DNA from: Parasponia andersonii
Lineage: Eukaryota; Streptophyta; Magnoliopsida; Rosales; Cannabaceae
Reading direction: 5' to 3'
NCBI GenBank assembly: GCA_002914805.1
Contig: JXTB01000156.1
Coordinates: 445,198 to 509,197, forward strand
Length of the DNA stretch: 64,000 bases
Shown: positions 40,230 to 51,951 of the stretch, one piece after another
Position numbering within the stretch: position 1 is the first letter of the stretch
Layout of the letters: each line of letters opens with the position of its first letter
Made by a program: the position numbers and the translations under genes
The notes under the pieces: generated by a model
The model's database searches: none
What the model saw: the letters and a program-made list of their open reading frames with translations, nothing else
Told to the model about the DNA's origin: nothing

Positions 40230-41900
40230 TGTTGGATTTGAAATGATTTAAGATTAGCTAAAAAACATTCAAAAAATTTTCTCAAAACAATTAACTATAT
40301 GAGTGCATAGTATTAATTCATACTAAACAGAAATAGACAAAAAGAATAGATCTAATATTTTTTATAGTCTATCCGTCTTCTAAACCACAATCTTCTAAGT
40401 CTCAAGTATAACTGAATGAATGTATGGACGTTACGTACAATTTCTTAAACTCACATTTTAGATCCTTACAATTTTCTCAACACATGAGATTGCAAAGATT
40501 TGTTCTACAAAAAATCGAAAGACTATCTTCTTTTTCTCCCTAAGTTATGGAAACTTTGTAGAAAATAATATGTGGTGTATTCATATGTGCTATGGTTTTC
40601 TTTATATATATAAATATTTATTCATTAAACTATTTAATAAATAAATAAATTAATATAAATATATATATATATACACATATATATGTTTCCGAAACAAACA
40701 AAAAAAAACGTAGCCTTTTAATTCTTAAACTTAAAGTTTTTACATATATATATGTTTAAATTAATTAATATATATAAATTAGCAGATAACTAAAAAAGTA
40801 TTTTATTTTCGGTCAGTTTCCCAATTCTATTTATCTAATTATCTAATAATTAGATATTTTAAAATTCAAAATTTAAACAAATTAGGAAACTTATCTCTCC
40901 ATAAATTTAAATTAATTAATTAATTAAAAACAATTATTAATTACATATAGATAAACTATTTATCTAGACAAAGTGTACAGTAACAGGGGTTGAATTGGGG
41001 ACCTATGAACATATAATTCAAGCTCTAATAAATTATGACAATTAATTAAACTTTTTAATCAATTTGTCTAATTTATTAATTCTAGTATTACTTTACTAAA
41101 AATCTGGAATTACACTCTTGAAGTTACAGAATTAATTTACTCAGAAAATAGTGAGCAGTCCATCGATTTAATCATCATATATAATTTAATCTTCCATAAA
41201 TAAGTCATAATTGAAGCTAGGTCATATTCCGTTTGCCTCTCCAATTACATCTTTATCTTTGTGTACCATTGATTCTCTAATAAATAATTAACTTATAAAT
41301 CTATTATAAATTGAGTACTCAAACTGTTTAAGTCGTGAATTAATACACAAAGAAGTTATCTTTCTAGCTTCCTGATAGAAGGAATGAATTCTATATCTGT
41401 AAGTTACATTCCCAACTACTCATCTCATCATGCTCCCAATATACAAGTATTTCAATCTGTTTAAAAAACAAACATTTAATAAGTATGTCAAAGAGTATAA
41501 TGTTATAAATAGGAGTCTATAACTACTCAAGATTAAGATTGATCTACATATGATCATTTAGTGACATTATTTGAACTCTCAACAGTTAACGGAATTTATA
41601 TGAGATTCAAATCATGTCTGGTCTATTCCTATATAATAAAATTATATAAAATACTTTTATTGTGATGTCAACACATCAATAGTCTGGATAAAATTATTAC
41701 ACTTTTAATATTAATAGACCGTACTAATAATACTTAATTAAAGATCCCAAACTTTAATTAATTATTACGGACTATATTTAATTTATTATCCATAAATTTA
41801 AATACATATAAATTATGCACAAATTCAAGTAAAAAAATATCATTTTATTAATTCAGTAAATATCCAAAATATATATATTTTTAGGACACAAATCCTAACA
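40230..41900 (-). repeat. Candidate copia-like solo LTR
   Basis: The right end reads (minus strand) TGTTAGGATTTGTGTCCT, a start I know from plant copia LTRs. The left end is TGTTGGATTTG on the plus strand, so the ends form an inverted pair differing by one base and one gap. The length is 1671 bp, very AT-rich, with no coding region inside. No matching 5-bp target duplication was found, so the call is tentative. Confidence 0.4.
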
Positions 41901-42996
41901 CTCATTATAACAATTAAAAAAAAAAGATTAATTTGGACATGATTATGTTACACTATAGTCTTGATCAATCGTCGTCTGTCTGTGACATTAAAGGAGACTA
42001 ATTTGCATAATACTTGATATTAACATCATTCTATGCGTTATATCAACTAGAAATATAAATTGTCACCAACAACAAATTCTTTTTCTGTCTTTTAATTTAT
42101 TTTTATTAAAATATTTGTCAATGATATATAAATAAAGTTCTACTCTCTTATTATTCTTCTACATATCTAGTATTATGTGTGCAGCCTCTCTCTTTCTTTC
42201 TTTCTTTTCCTGTGGTTGTCTCGTAGCCTAATATATTTTCTGAGCCTTGGAACAACTGGTTCATCAGGGAAAAAAAAGAGCATGATCTCATGCTTACAAA
42301 AAGTATATACCAGAACTGTGATGATATTGGAAATTTATTTATGCTGCTGAAATAGTATATGCTCCTGCGCCAAAAAAAGAATGCTAGTTTTATTTTCTTT
42401 TTCACTCTCTTATTCTTATTTTCATTGTTTCATTGACATATAAATTCTATTACAATTTGTTATATTATTAAAATATTATTAAATAAATAACAGAATTTAT
42501 ATATCAAATAAAGAAATAAGAAAGTGAATTTCGCACTCATCACACCAATAAGTACCCTTCAGCAAGCACAAGAGGTCACGTCATACGTTTCCTAGTAAAT
42601 GGTAGATAAAAATACAGTGTATAAAGCTTATATACATCGACCAAAAATGACTCCAAATTCAATGATATTTCATTGTCGTTGTGAGTGGAGTCTTGGCTCT
42701 TATGTATGTCATTATTAAGAGGTAGTGCATTGAAAACGACAAGCGAAAGCACTCAGAAACTCCCCTGTACCAAATTTACGATAGACTTGGTGTTGAACAA
42801 ATGTTATACACTATGGTTCTTGACCCATCGTCAACGTCAATATGAACTGCATGTAACATCAAACGACAATATTTTGCATACTTCTTGATAACATCATTGA
42901 ATTTAATTTATTACCAACCACAAAATTTTTTCTCAGTTTCTTTTTCATCTCTCTTTTGGAAAAGTATATTAGTGGTTTATTCTTCTATAACACATA

Positions 42997-43027
<31 letters not shown>

Positions 43028-43889
43028 GCATGTTACTTTATTTCTTTCTTCTTCGTGGTTTGTCTCGTAGCTTTAATTTCTTTCTGTCTGAACCTTGTCA
43101 TATTGGGCCATATACCGCATATATGTACCAGTTATAGTGGCTTAGCTGGTGCGCTATGAGTGACAGTGTGTTTTTTTATTTTTTATTTTTTTCAGAAGTC
43201 ACATCTCAAATTGTTGTCCGTTGGCAAGGGCAAGTACTTTTCCAGATCCTCTCTCTCTATTTCTCTCTCTGTCTCTCTCTATATATATATATATATAACA
43301 TAAGGTAGAAGATTAGAGCACTCTTAAATACATGTGTCTGGTCGTTATCTGACTGTGGCATGGCATGTCACTGAAATAATTAATGAGACTATAGTACTTT
43401 CTCCGATCCCATATATAGATATATATATATATATATAACGAGTAATGGCAGGAGCAAAAAAAGAAAAAAATTATACCAAAATCTTACACTGATGCGATGT
43501 TTAATTATTAAATTCTAAATAGTATACTCCTACTTTAAAATAAAAAATTTATAGAAATGAATATCATATTATTGACATAAATTTTTCGTGCACCTATCAT
43601 TACTCCTAATTCATGCAATTATAGTATTTTCAAGGGGCACGATATGATGTCTCGTCGTTATCTGACTGTGGGGTAACTGATAACGAGTGATCTACGTGAC
43701 AGTATCAATTAACATTGAAGCTGTTACTAATTGCAATACAAAGAAAAAAAAAAGTGCAACAAGCTAGCTCCATATCTGAATTATAGATGTATGATTTTCT
43801 AATTACGGTTAAGGACAACGTGGGGCCCGTTCCTATATAATGTATAACGTGGATGATTAAGTAGAAGAATAGGTCACAGGAGGGCATAC
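41901..43889. repeat. Intergenic DNA with an old direct duplication (about 0.86 kb apart)
   Basis: 41940-42420 and 42795-43200 share a series of blocks in the same order: TACACTAT followed by a TCTTGA(T/C)C block, the CTTGATA...AACATCATT block, ACCAACNACAAA, TTATTCTTCTA, GTGGTT(T)GTCTCGTAGC and a CTGAG/CTGAACCTTG block. They are interrupted by (AT)n tracts. No gene recognised. Confidence 0.6.
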
Positions 43890-44854
43890 TGTCCGATTCG
43901 TGTCCAGAAGTACCGCTTAAAAACTAGACGAATTGCACGTGATACCGTATGGGTCCATGGGTCCATGGGCTGTCAGAGGCCAGGGCCGAATCTATCCCAA
44001 ACTCGGTTCGGCCCAATCTAGTTCTTACCTCGACAGTTGAGGGTCAGAAACCTTGAGGGTCTTCCGTCAGAAGATCATTGGAGGCAGCGCACTGCTCCGG
44101 ACCCAGACAAGACATTTAATGCAATCTTGAGTAGACATGGGCATTGAGCAAACTGTTCTTATGAGCCCACGGGCTGCAGGAGGCCAGGGCCGAATCCATC
44201 CCAGACTCTGGACGGGTTCGGCCCAGTCTAATTCTTACCTCGATAACTGGGGGGTCTGGAGCCTCGAGGGTCTTCTATCAAAAGACCATAGGAGGCAGCA
44301 CACTGCTCTACACCCAGACAGGGCATTTAATGCGATCCTGGGTAGGTGTGCGCATTGGGTAAATCATCCTGACAGAACGACAGTTTGTTAAAGTCTCGCC
44401 CCCGACAGGCTCGAGCCATAGGGGACGGTGGAAAGCAAGTCACAACGATACAGAGAAAGTCACGGTAACCACGGTTCGTGATTTCTGGAATAAGTCATGA
44501 TGAGAAAGGATACTCGATCTTAGGATTAAGAGACAGAAAGCTCTCAGTTCCAAAACTATATATGTATGAGCCATGTCTCCCCCTGAGGAGAGATACTGAT
44601 AGGCATTTTTACATACACAGAGAAAGATAGATAAAAATTTTTAAGTAAGAGAAGAACTTGATGTTTACTACTCAATCTCAGGGATAAACATATTACTTAA
44701 GCATCGGAAAGTCATTGCAAGTGGCCACTCTCGCCTCTCCGACCTAACCTGAAGTCAAAAACACTCTAGGATAGCAAAGATACATGGACAATTAGTAAAT
44801 ACAGTATCAGCAATTCAGAGATACATGGATAGCTGATGAAAATCGTCACCAACA
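43890..44854 (+). repeat. Candidate solo LTR of a Tat-type gypsy element
   Basis: A GC-richer island in AT-rich DNA. Plus-strand landmarks in order: GGGCCGAATC blocks, a TATA-like ACTATATATGTATGAG (44555), then ACTTAAGCATCGGA (44696), a word I associate with plant Tat/Ogre LTRs, and an end GATGAAAATCG...CCAACA that parallels the LTR end of the Tat element at 50-61 kb. No primer site follows, hence solo. Start is uncertain (TGTCCG at 43890 is one option) and no target duplication was found. Confidence 0.5.
43960..44365. repeat. Imperfect tandem duplication of about 203 bp inside the Tat-type LTR
   Basis: Both units hold GAGGCCAGGGCCGAATC, GGTTCGGCCCA, TTCTTACCTCGA, GGCAGC(G/A)CACTGCTC and CATTTAATGC in the same order (near 43970 and 44173). 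Confidence 0.75.
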
Positions 44855-47421
44855 GACAAAAACAACATAATTACTACTAAGACATATATATATATATATA
44901 GGGTTCCATATTGTTCAAAATAATTATGATTAACTAGCTACTTTGGTGACTATGATTATTCTAGAGAATTGATTGACGGATAAATTAATTATATATGAAA
45001 GTTTTCTTTGGCGTTTTTCTCATGTACGAAGGAAATTTGCAGGTTCCTTTAACATTCGAAAAAGATTTGCTAAACAATTTTTGGACTTTTGCGATACATT
45101 AGTAAATATACATAAATTTAGGACAAATATGTGATATAAATATATCTAAAGGATGAACTGTAATAAAAATACTATGAGATTTAGGTATTCTATAATTTAA
45201 ACTATGAAGTTTGGATTTTGCAAAATAAGACCAATTAAGAATTTTTTAAAATTAATATCCTGAACTTACTTTTTGATCAATTTTAGTAACGAAAGATTAG
45301 TCCTTATTATTCTCTTTAATTTTGATGATATTATTATCTTTTATTTGTTAAAGTTATTCAAAAAGTCAACATAAGTATTAATTTTCAGAAATTTTTAATA
45401 TCAGAATATACTTCAAGATTTTAAATGGTATAATATCCAAACCTCTAAGTATTTTTTTTTGCAATTTACCTTATCTACAAATAGAGATATATCAAATGAT
45501 TTAATATTCATCCAACGGTTTCTACGAGATATATTTTTTCATTTTCATATTTTTTTCTAAAATAATTCATTTATTTTTGAAATGATTTCTTCCGTCAGAT
45601 TTCATTCAACTATTTAAAAGGGGGGGGGGGGGAAAAAAAACTCTGTGGATGCATCCCTTTTTACCGCAAAATTCCTCTTAAATTGACAAGTTTATGGTAG
45701 ATATATCTACCAATAAAAGCTAAATCTTAAATTTTGTGTATATATGTAAAAGATGATATATAGTCCATACAGCCTTAATCTTGGGATCTTAATCGTGGTT
45801 TTAATCCAATAAAAGGTTACTGTAATAATATTAATAGATTTACTATTATTATAGCCACTGCGTGAGCAGAAAAAGGTCGTGCGTCTGCCAAGAGGATCAC
45901 ATGTAGATTCTCTACATGAACTCAAGCAATTAATTGCCAAAACTAGTCATGTTTTACCTTTTACCTGAGGGAGACTCTCCCTTTTTTTTATTTAACTTTC
46001 ATATTGTCATTCGTTTATAGTCGAGAGAGAGAAAAACAAAAAGTAATTTATGGGACTCAATCATGTATATATTTCAATTATTAATATTGGAGGGAGAAAA
46101 TATTCAATCATGCAATCAAAAGTTCCATATATCAATGTCACATAAAGCAATTTTAATTACTTTTCATTGTGGACTCTTAAAAAGTAAGTTATGAGGCCCA
46201 ATAGATGTCATTATTACAGTTGGAGGGAGAAGATATTTCAGTCATGCGATCAAAAGATCCGCTACACCAAAGTGATATAAAGCAATGTTGCATGCATGGT
46301 TGAGGCCATTATGAATTTTTACCACCTGATCATGACATCACCACTTCCCGTAAAACGAACATGGCAACAGATATTGATTATATTAAAACCTATACTCCTT
46401 CACGTGTGAACCTAATAAACTATGTGCAAATTTCGAACTAGATATAATACGATTCTATCTTTAAAATGGTATAAACAATTTCCTATGAACTCGATCATGA
46501 TCTTATGTAATTAATTACCAACACTTGGTCATGTTTCATTCGTATTATCCTCCGGGTCCCGCGGGGGGTGGGGCCGTGGGGAAGGAAAGAAAAAAAAGTA
46601 CTCTTACAGTATGTTATATTGAACGGAGGAAATGTGTCCAACAATGCAACCGAAAAAGGTATACCGAAGTGACATATGTATTTAAAGCATGATCTGTTTG
46701 TGCCATATTATCGAGAACTTTTTTCTTTTTTTTTTTTTTTTTTTCTTTTGAGGTAATTATCGAGAACTAATTACCTCTTTAAGGATTATTAGCACCTCTT
46801 TAGTCTTCATCTTTTTTTTTTTTTTTTTCCTGTTATGTGCTTTTATTTTAATTCGGAGTTAATGATCTCCCCTGATGGAGTGTACATATTAAAATATATA
46901 TTCATGTAAATACATATAATTCTTGTTCGTGTATTCTCCTTTAGGACCTAGATAATGATCAATTTGATAATCATATGTGTATATAACCATCAAACTCTTT
47001 ATAAGTCAAAATGATGATAGTAATAATATAATAACAGAGATTGTTTAGTCCAGCCTTGTATGTCGTCCAGTAGTCCTTTAAAGAACCATTTTATTTTTCC
47101 TGAGAAAATCAATCTTAATTAGTAATTACTTCCTCTCTTTGAGTCTCTCTCTTTTAATTACTAGTTATCTTTGCCTTTCGTTGTGTGTCTACAACACTTT
47201 GCTGACCGACAATACTTCAGTAATGCCGGCCACCCTTTGCATGAGAATAGATTTGAATTTTGCCGCATCTCTGTCAAATTAATGCTTTTGTTTGCCTTTT
47301 AAGGCCATTTGTTGCATATATCTCACGCGGTTCTCTGTTTTCTGGTTTTGGGTGTCTCATGTATTTTCTTTAAGTTAAAATAATTGGAAACTTCTTAATT
47401 TCTTGGTGATGTTCACTGATA
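44855..47421. other. AT-rich intergenic DNA with repeated blocks
   Basis: No gene recognised. Related blocks recur at about 46045-46150, 46185-46310 and 46605-46710 (GGAGGGAGAA(A/G)ATATT, CATGC(A/G)ATCAAAAG, GACATA/GATATAAAGCA). TTAATTACCAACAC-type blocks occur near 45930 and 46510. A run of 13 G occurs at 45620-45632. Confidence 0.55.
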
Positions 47422-47886
47422 CACTACAAGAAATGGACCATATTTTCACGACATTTATTGTCGTGACCAAATGTCATGACAATAAAGTCCACATATTGTC
47501 ACAATATATTTATGTCGTGGCAATATGATACGAAAAAAATATAACCATAACACGGTACCAAAAAATGGTATTATTCTATCTATTACGGCGACATAGTCGT
47601 GACAATAAATTTTCGTAATTATATATTAAATATAAAAATATTTAAATAAATTATTTTTTTTAAAGAAAATATATTAACTATCTATTGTCGTGACATATTC
47701 GTCGCTGCAATAGTCATTTTTAAATATTTTTTAATTTTTTAAAATTAGAAAATAAGTCGTTGTAATAATTGAGATTATATTGCGACGTCGTAATAGAGTT
47801 CTATATCAACGGAGCTACTACCACGAGCTATTATCGCGATATTGTCACGCCAATAGGATAATCAGATAAATATATTTCCTGAAGTG
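47422..47886. mobile_element. CACTA-type MITE, 465 bp
   Basis: It starts CACTACAAGAAA and ends TTTCCTGAAGTG, whose reverse complement CACTTCAGGAAA matches the start at 10 of 12 positions. It is flanked by a 3-bp duplication ATA (47419-47421 and 47887-47889), as CACTA transposases make. There is no coding capacity. The inside is full of short inverted ACGACA/TGTCGT words (CACGACATTTATTGTCGTG), so a transcript would fold into hairpins. It would need a transposase from elsewhere. Confidence 0.75.
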
Positions 47887-47889
47887 ATA

Positions 47890-49689
47890 TTTCTATTGGA
47901 TCGGATCTATTCAGTGGCTTTTATAATTAGTTGCGTTAATTTGCCGTGTGAAAAATCCAAGTTTGGCATAATTTGATAGAGAGATTCTTGGCCCAAGTAA
48001 ACTAAGATGAAATGACTTCCTCGACTTATACCTAATATTTTATCTTAAAAGTGTAAGTTATTTGTGCAAATTTTTTATATCCCCTAGTATTATTGCCCGC
48101 AGTATTAATAGAATTTTTTTTTTTTGCAATTTTATTTTTTGTGTCTTGGGCCACTTTACGTACGTAGCCTTCAACTTTTTCCTATTAAACTAAAGGATTT
48201 ATATTAGATTCGCCCTTTTATTATGCAAATTGTCTCACTGTGTTCAAACTGTTAAAAGTTCCAAGTTTTTTCTCATCCACATGCATCTTAAGCAAAAAGA
48301 CGGAAAATGCATAGTATCATAATTTGGAAGTGTTGATTGAAAACTCATACGAGTTTTTTGGACTAAAATCAATAGAATGACCCTGTCATTTTTGTCTAGA
48401 GAGATAATTTAATTGATTTAAGGAATAAAGTTGAAAATTTTAATAACTTATTCAAAAAAAGAATGATAAGACACTCTAAATAATTGGGATCTGACGCAAG
48501 AGTTGGGATTCTTTTCCCATGGGGATTGATCTTTGTAACACACGAGCAAGATTTTTTTTTTTTTTTCCCCGATAAAACCGGCTTCTTTTGGAAATATCGT
48601 TACTAGAAACAAAAAGTTTTAATAATAGTATACACTACAATACAAAAAGTGTATTTAATGTATAAAATAATAATACCATACCATACGAATTAATAGTCAC
48701 TGTCGTATATTGAAATTATTGTCGTTTTATGCTATATTTGCTTTCAATTATGGTTGCCGTTTATTGAAGTTGTGGTCATTTGTCATGTCGATGTCGTTTA
48801 TCCAATTTTTTAGTGTCGTTTACTGAACTTGCACGCCCACGAGTCAAACAAGTATCTGGGAGAGAGAGAGAGAGAGAAGAAAAAACAGAGTGGGCTAATG
48901 CGAGAGGTGGAAGAGTAAGAAGAAGAAGATGGAGAGGGAGATCGAACGGGGAGAAAGAACAAGCGGATGGGAAAGAGCAATAGGCTTTTTGCGAGCCAGT
49001 AAGAAATAGAGTGCGTGAGAGGAATGAGAAAAACGACGGCTACTATGCCATCCGTACGTCAACCTAAAGTGGCTGGACTCCAAGTAAATATATTATATAT
49101 GTATATATATTTTCTAATTGCTATTATAAAACTCTAATCAGTTTACAACAACAGTGAAATCTCTGATCCCATTCTCCTAAAACCAAAAAAAACCTTTGAT
49201 CCCATTAAATTGTTCAATTTTAAATCCATTCATATGTGATTCTTATGTGTCTCTAACTCGGAATACAACATTCTATGTATTTAAATACAGTAACACATAT
49301 GCCATCCTGATGTCGTGTTAGTTACTATTGTTTTGTTTTTGTAAATGAAGCTGTCGTTCTAAAATATTGTCGTTTCCAAGATTTTATGTCGTTTATTATA
49401 TTTTCATTTGCTCATTTTATTGGCGTTTTACGGTGTGAATGTCGTTTTTTAGCATACAGAGGCACGGACGATTCGTAACAAACCGTGATGAGTCCCGGGG
49501 GAGAGAGAGGGGGAAGAAGAAGAAATATTGTAGAAAAATGAGGAGGACGACAGAGAACAAAGCTGGACTAGTAAGAATGTTTTAGTCATATTTGGCGTTT
49601 ACAATTACATTGTTCTCATCAGAAATTGCATACATGAATAATGAACCATCAATCATCTTCCACCGTTCGACTTGGGGAAAACCAGGATA
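47890..49689. other. Intergenic DNA with a cluster of TGTCGTTT words
   Basis: No gene recognised. TGTCGTTT or close variants recur at about 48720, 48748, 48787, 48814, 49351, 49367, 49387, 49421 and 49440, separated by AT-rich or GA-rich stretches ((GA)n at 48857-48876 and 49501-49511). Confidence 0.5.
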
Positions 49690-50323
49690 TGACGGGTCTG
49701 GAAGCCGGATTGCCACGCTCTGCTCTCGCTTCATGTTACCAATCTCCACAAAGGGTTGGGTTTTATTTTTTTTTTATTTTTTTATTTTTTTGTTGTTGTT
49801 ATTATTATTATTATTATTATTTTGTTTTGGGTGGTAGAAGCCTTTGAATCTGTATCTGCAACCTGGGTTTTTGCTATGTTACGATGTTGCATCTGGGTTT
49901 TCACTCTTTCGTGGTTCTGCGATTGATTTTGTTTACACGCGCGGATATATAAAAATTTATCACTTTCTATGATATTTGATGATGATGGGGTCCTGTTGTT
50001 TTGGATCAGTGATTGGTTGGTAGACTGGTATTGTAGTCGAAGGATTCCAAGTTCTTGATTTTATGAAATGTGTTACAACAGGCACAAGTAGAGTATGAGT
50101 GGTTCCTTAATTGCGCTGTTGTTCAGAATAAAGCGGAGTTTTGAGTATGATATTGTAATTTCAGGGCTTGTCTACTAATTGGTTCACTAGCTCTGCATTG
50201 GCTTTAGCCTCTGCTGATGAGCAAAAGGGGAGAGGAGATTCAATTGATGATTTATTCAAATGGGGGCTGTCTGTGCTCGTCTGCAATGTTCGAGTTGGTT
50301 AGAATGAACTTGAGGTTCCCTTG
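49690..50323 (+). pseudogene. Decayed copy of the DUF3143 gene: end of exon 1 and intron 1
   Basis: 49700-49754 aligns with the last 55 bases of exon 1 at 15794-15848: GCCGGATTGCCACGCTCTGC against CCCGGATTGGCACGCTCAGC, and ATGTTACCAATCTC against ATGTTACTGATCTC. The intron follows: ACCTGGGTTTTTGCTA (49860) against ACCTGGGTTTTGGCTA (15890), GTTTACACGCGCGG against GTTTGCACGCGCCGG, GATGATGGGGTC, then AAAGCGGAGTTTT against AAAGTGGGAGTTTT. The reading frame is not kept and the normal splice donor is altered. Exon 2 is absent: the copy is cut by the Tat insertion at 50323 and the sequence beyond it is already ABCC-derived. It is not expressed as this protein. Confidence 0.75.
50319..50323. repeat. 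Left target-site duplication (CCTTG) of the Tat element
   Basis: CCTTG directly before the left LTR recurs at 61427-61431 directly after the right LTR. Confidence 0.9.
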
Positions 50324-51087
50324 TGTTGATGGAGGTTTTATCAACAATAAATTTATAAGTAATTAAGAGATGTGGCTTGTGTGAATTGAAGTAGTAAATC
50401 AAAGCAAATAAAGAGAGAGGGATTTATAGTGATTCAGCCCCAAAAAAGATGAGCCTACGTCCACTGCTTTCTCACTATAATGATGAATACTCAAGGTTAC
50501 AATACTGAAAAGCTGTTTGTTATAGACTTAGACTACCCAAAGTTTGGAATACTCTAAGCGTATATATGCTCTGACTTCTATTCTCTGTGACTTGTTTCTG
50601 CTCAGAACTTGATTATGCTATCGTTGTTGTGTAGAGCTTGATGTGCTTTCCTCGGAACATAGAGTCCCCTTTATATAGATCATAGTGACCTTATGTCCCT
50701 AGATTCCTTATGTCTCTAGGATCCTAATTGTATAAACGAGTAACTATACAATTGGGTAACATGAATTAAGTAACAATATAATTGGATAACTACTCAAAAA
50801 GGATAACTAGTTAATCGCAAATAGGAGTCTTCAGTTTCCCTTTCCTTGTAGGTTTCTTCCACAGCATTTACTTGTTTTCCTCTTCTTGTAGGTTTCCTTT
50901 ATTGTATTTGCGTGTTTCCCTTTTCTTATAGGTTTCCTGTTTGTTAAGGAAAACTGCACGGAGAAGGTCGCACAAAAACCTGCGGAAGAGGTCGCATATA
51001 AGCATCACGAAGGAGGTCGCATATATCCTTCGCGGAAGAGGTCGCATATAATTCTTATGCGACCTTAGGATTTTAGACCGCACAACA
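50324..51087 (-). repeat. 3' LTR of the Tat element (left copy)
   Basis: 764 bp, TGTTGATGG...ACAACA on the plus strand. On the minus strand it is preceded by the purine-rich GGAGCTGGGGGGCAAT (51088-51103), the expected polypurine tract. Confidence 0.92.
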
Positions 51088-51417
51088 ATTGCCCCCCAGC
51101 TCCATTAGTTCTTTAGGACGAAATGGAGCTTTCAATTACCATGCGACCTTGTGATGTCATAAAACTTGTGGTTTGAGTAATCGAAGATCCATCAGATTCC
51201 AAATCTTCTCTCAAGATCACGCGTATCTGTCAGAACGGGACACGTGTAGCTAAGAACGAAATTCGAGGAAGCCTGATTGATGCCAACCGTCATCGAATCT
51301 TTTCAAATTTTAAATAATCCTGACTTTTCGGATAGATTTAAATTCCGCGCAATCCTTAGCCTTCAGATTTAAAATTCGAATCCTCTGATCTACGGCTGCG
51401 ATCTAATGGTGCTTAGG

Positions 51418-51426
51418 TTATAAATA
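51418..51426 (+). promoter_or_regulatory. TATA box of the antisense gene in the Tat element
   Basis: TTATAAATA on the plus strand, upstream of a pyrimidine-rich leader. An intron-like stretch (donor AAAG/GTCAGTG near 51581, acceptor TTTTCAG at 51945-51951) ends exactly at the ATG at 51952. Confidence 0.5.
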
Positions 51427-51951
51427 TCAGAAACTAACTGTTCCTATTTCATTTCTGTTTCTCTTCTGAAAACTTCAGAAAATCCTCAGAACCCTAGCGC
51501 CGTCCTATCTCCCAGGTCGCTCCAACCACTGCTGTTCCTCCGACAGTTCCGAATTAACTCAATCCCCTACATTGAAGAAAGGTCAGTGTCTTCTCTTATT
51601 TCTTTCATTCTTGAAAACTTCAATCTGGGGAATAAATTCATTTCACCGAAGTGAAATAAGTATTCCTTATATATATTCTCTGTCCGTAGAGTAGAATCAC
51701 AATCACTTAGAAATGATCCTATGAGAAGAATTTCTGGGGTCTGATACCCTAATCTATTCTTTCTGAACTGTCGGTTCATTTACGGATGAACTGCTCGAAC
51801 ACTTTCTGACGAACTGCTCGAACACTTTCTGATGAATTCATAGATCATTTAGGAATAAACCTGTTTGTTTAATGTAACCTTAGGATAAACATCCAGTATG
51901 TTGGCATAATGGAAATCCTCAATATCTGGATCCCTGCGTATTTCTTTTCAG

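Noticed and set aside
42151-42405. 84-residue frame in duplicated intergenic DNA
   Set aside because: The related block at 42.98-43.20 does not keep the frame.
45620-45632. Run of 13 G as a possible quadruplex or regulatory site
   Set aside because: A lone homopolymer in AT-rich spacer, not near a gene and prone to sequencing error.
50160-50290. An open stretch after an AG (GLSTNWFTSSALALASADEQ) read as a possible exon of an unknown gene
   Set aside because: The flanks align with intron 1 of the DUF3143 gene (GATGAGCAAAAGGGGAGAGG against GGTGAATCATAAAGGGGATG), so it is intronic sequence of the decayed copy.
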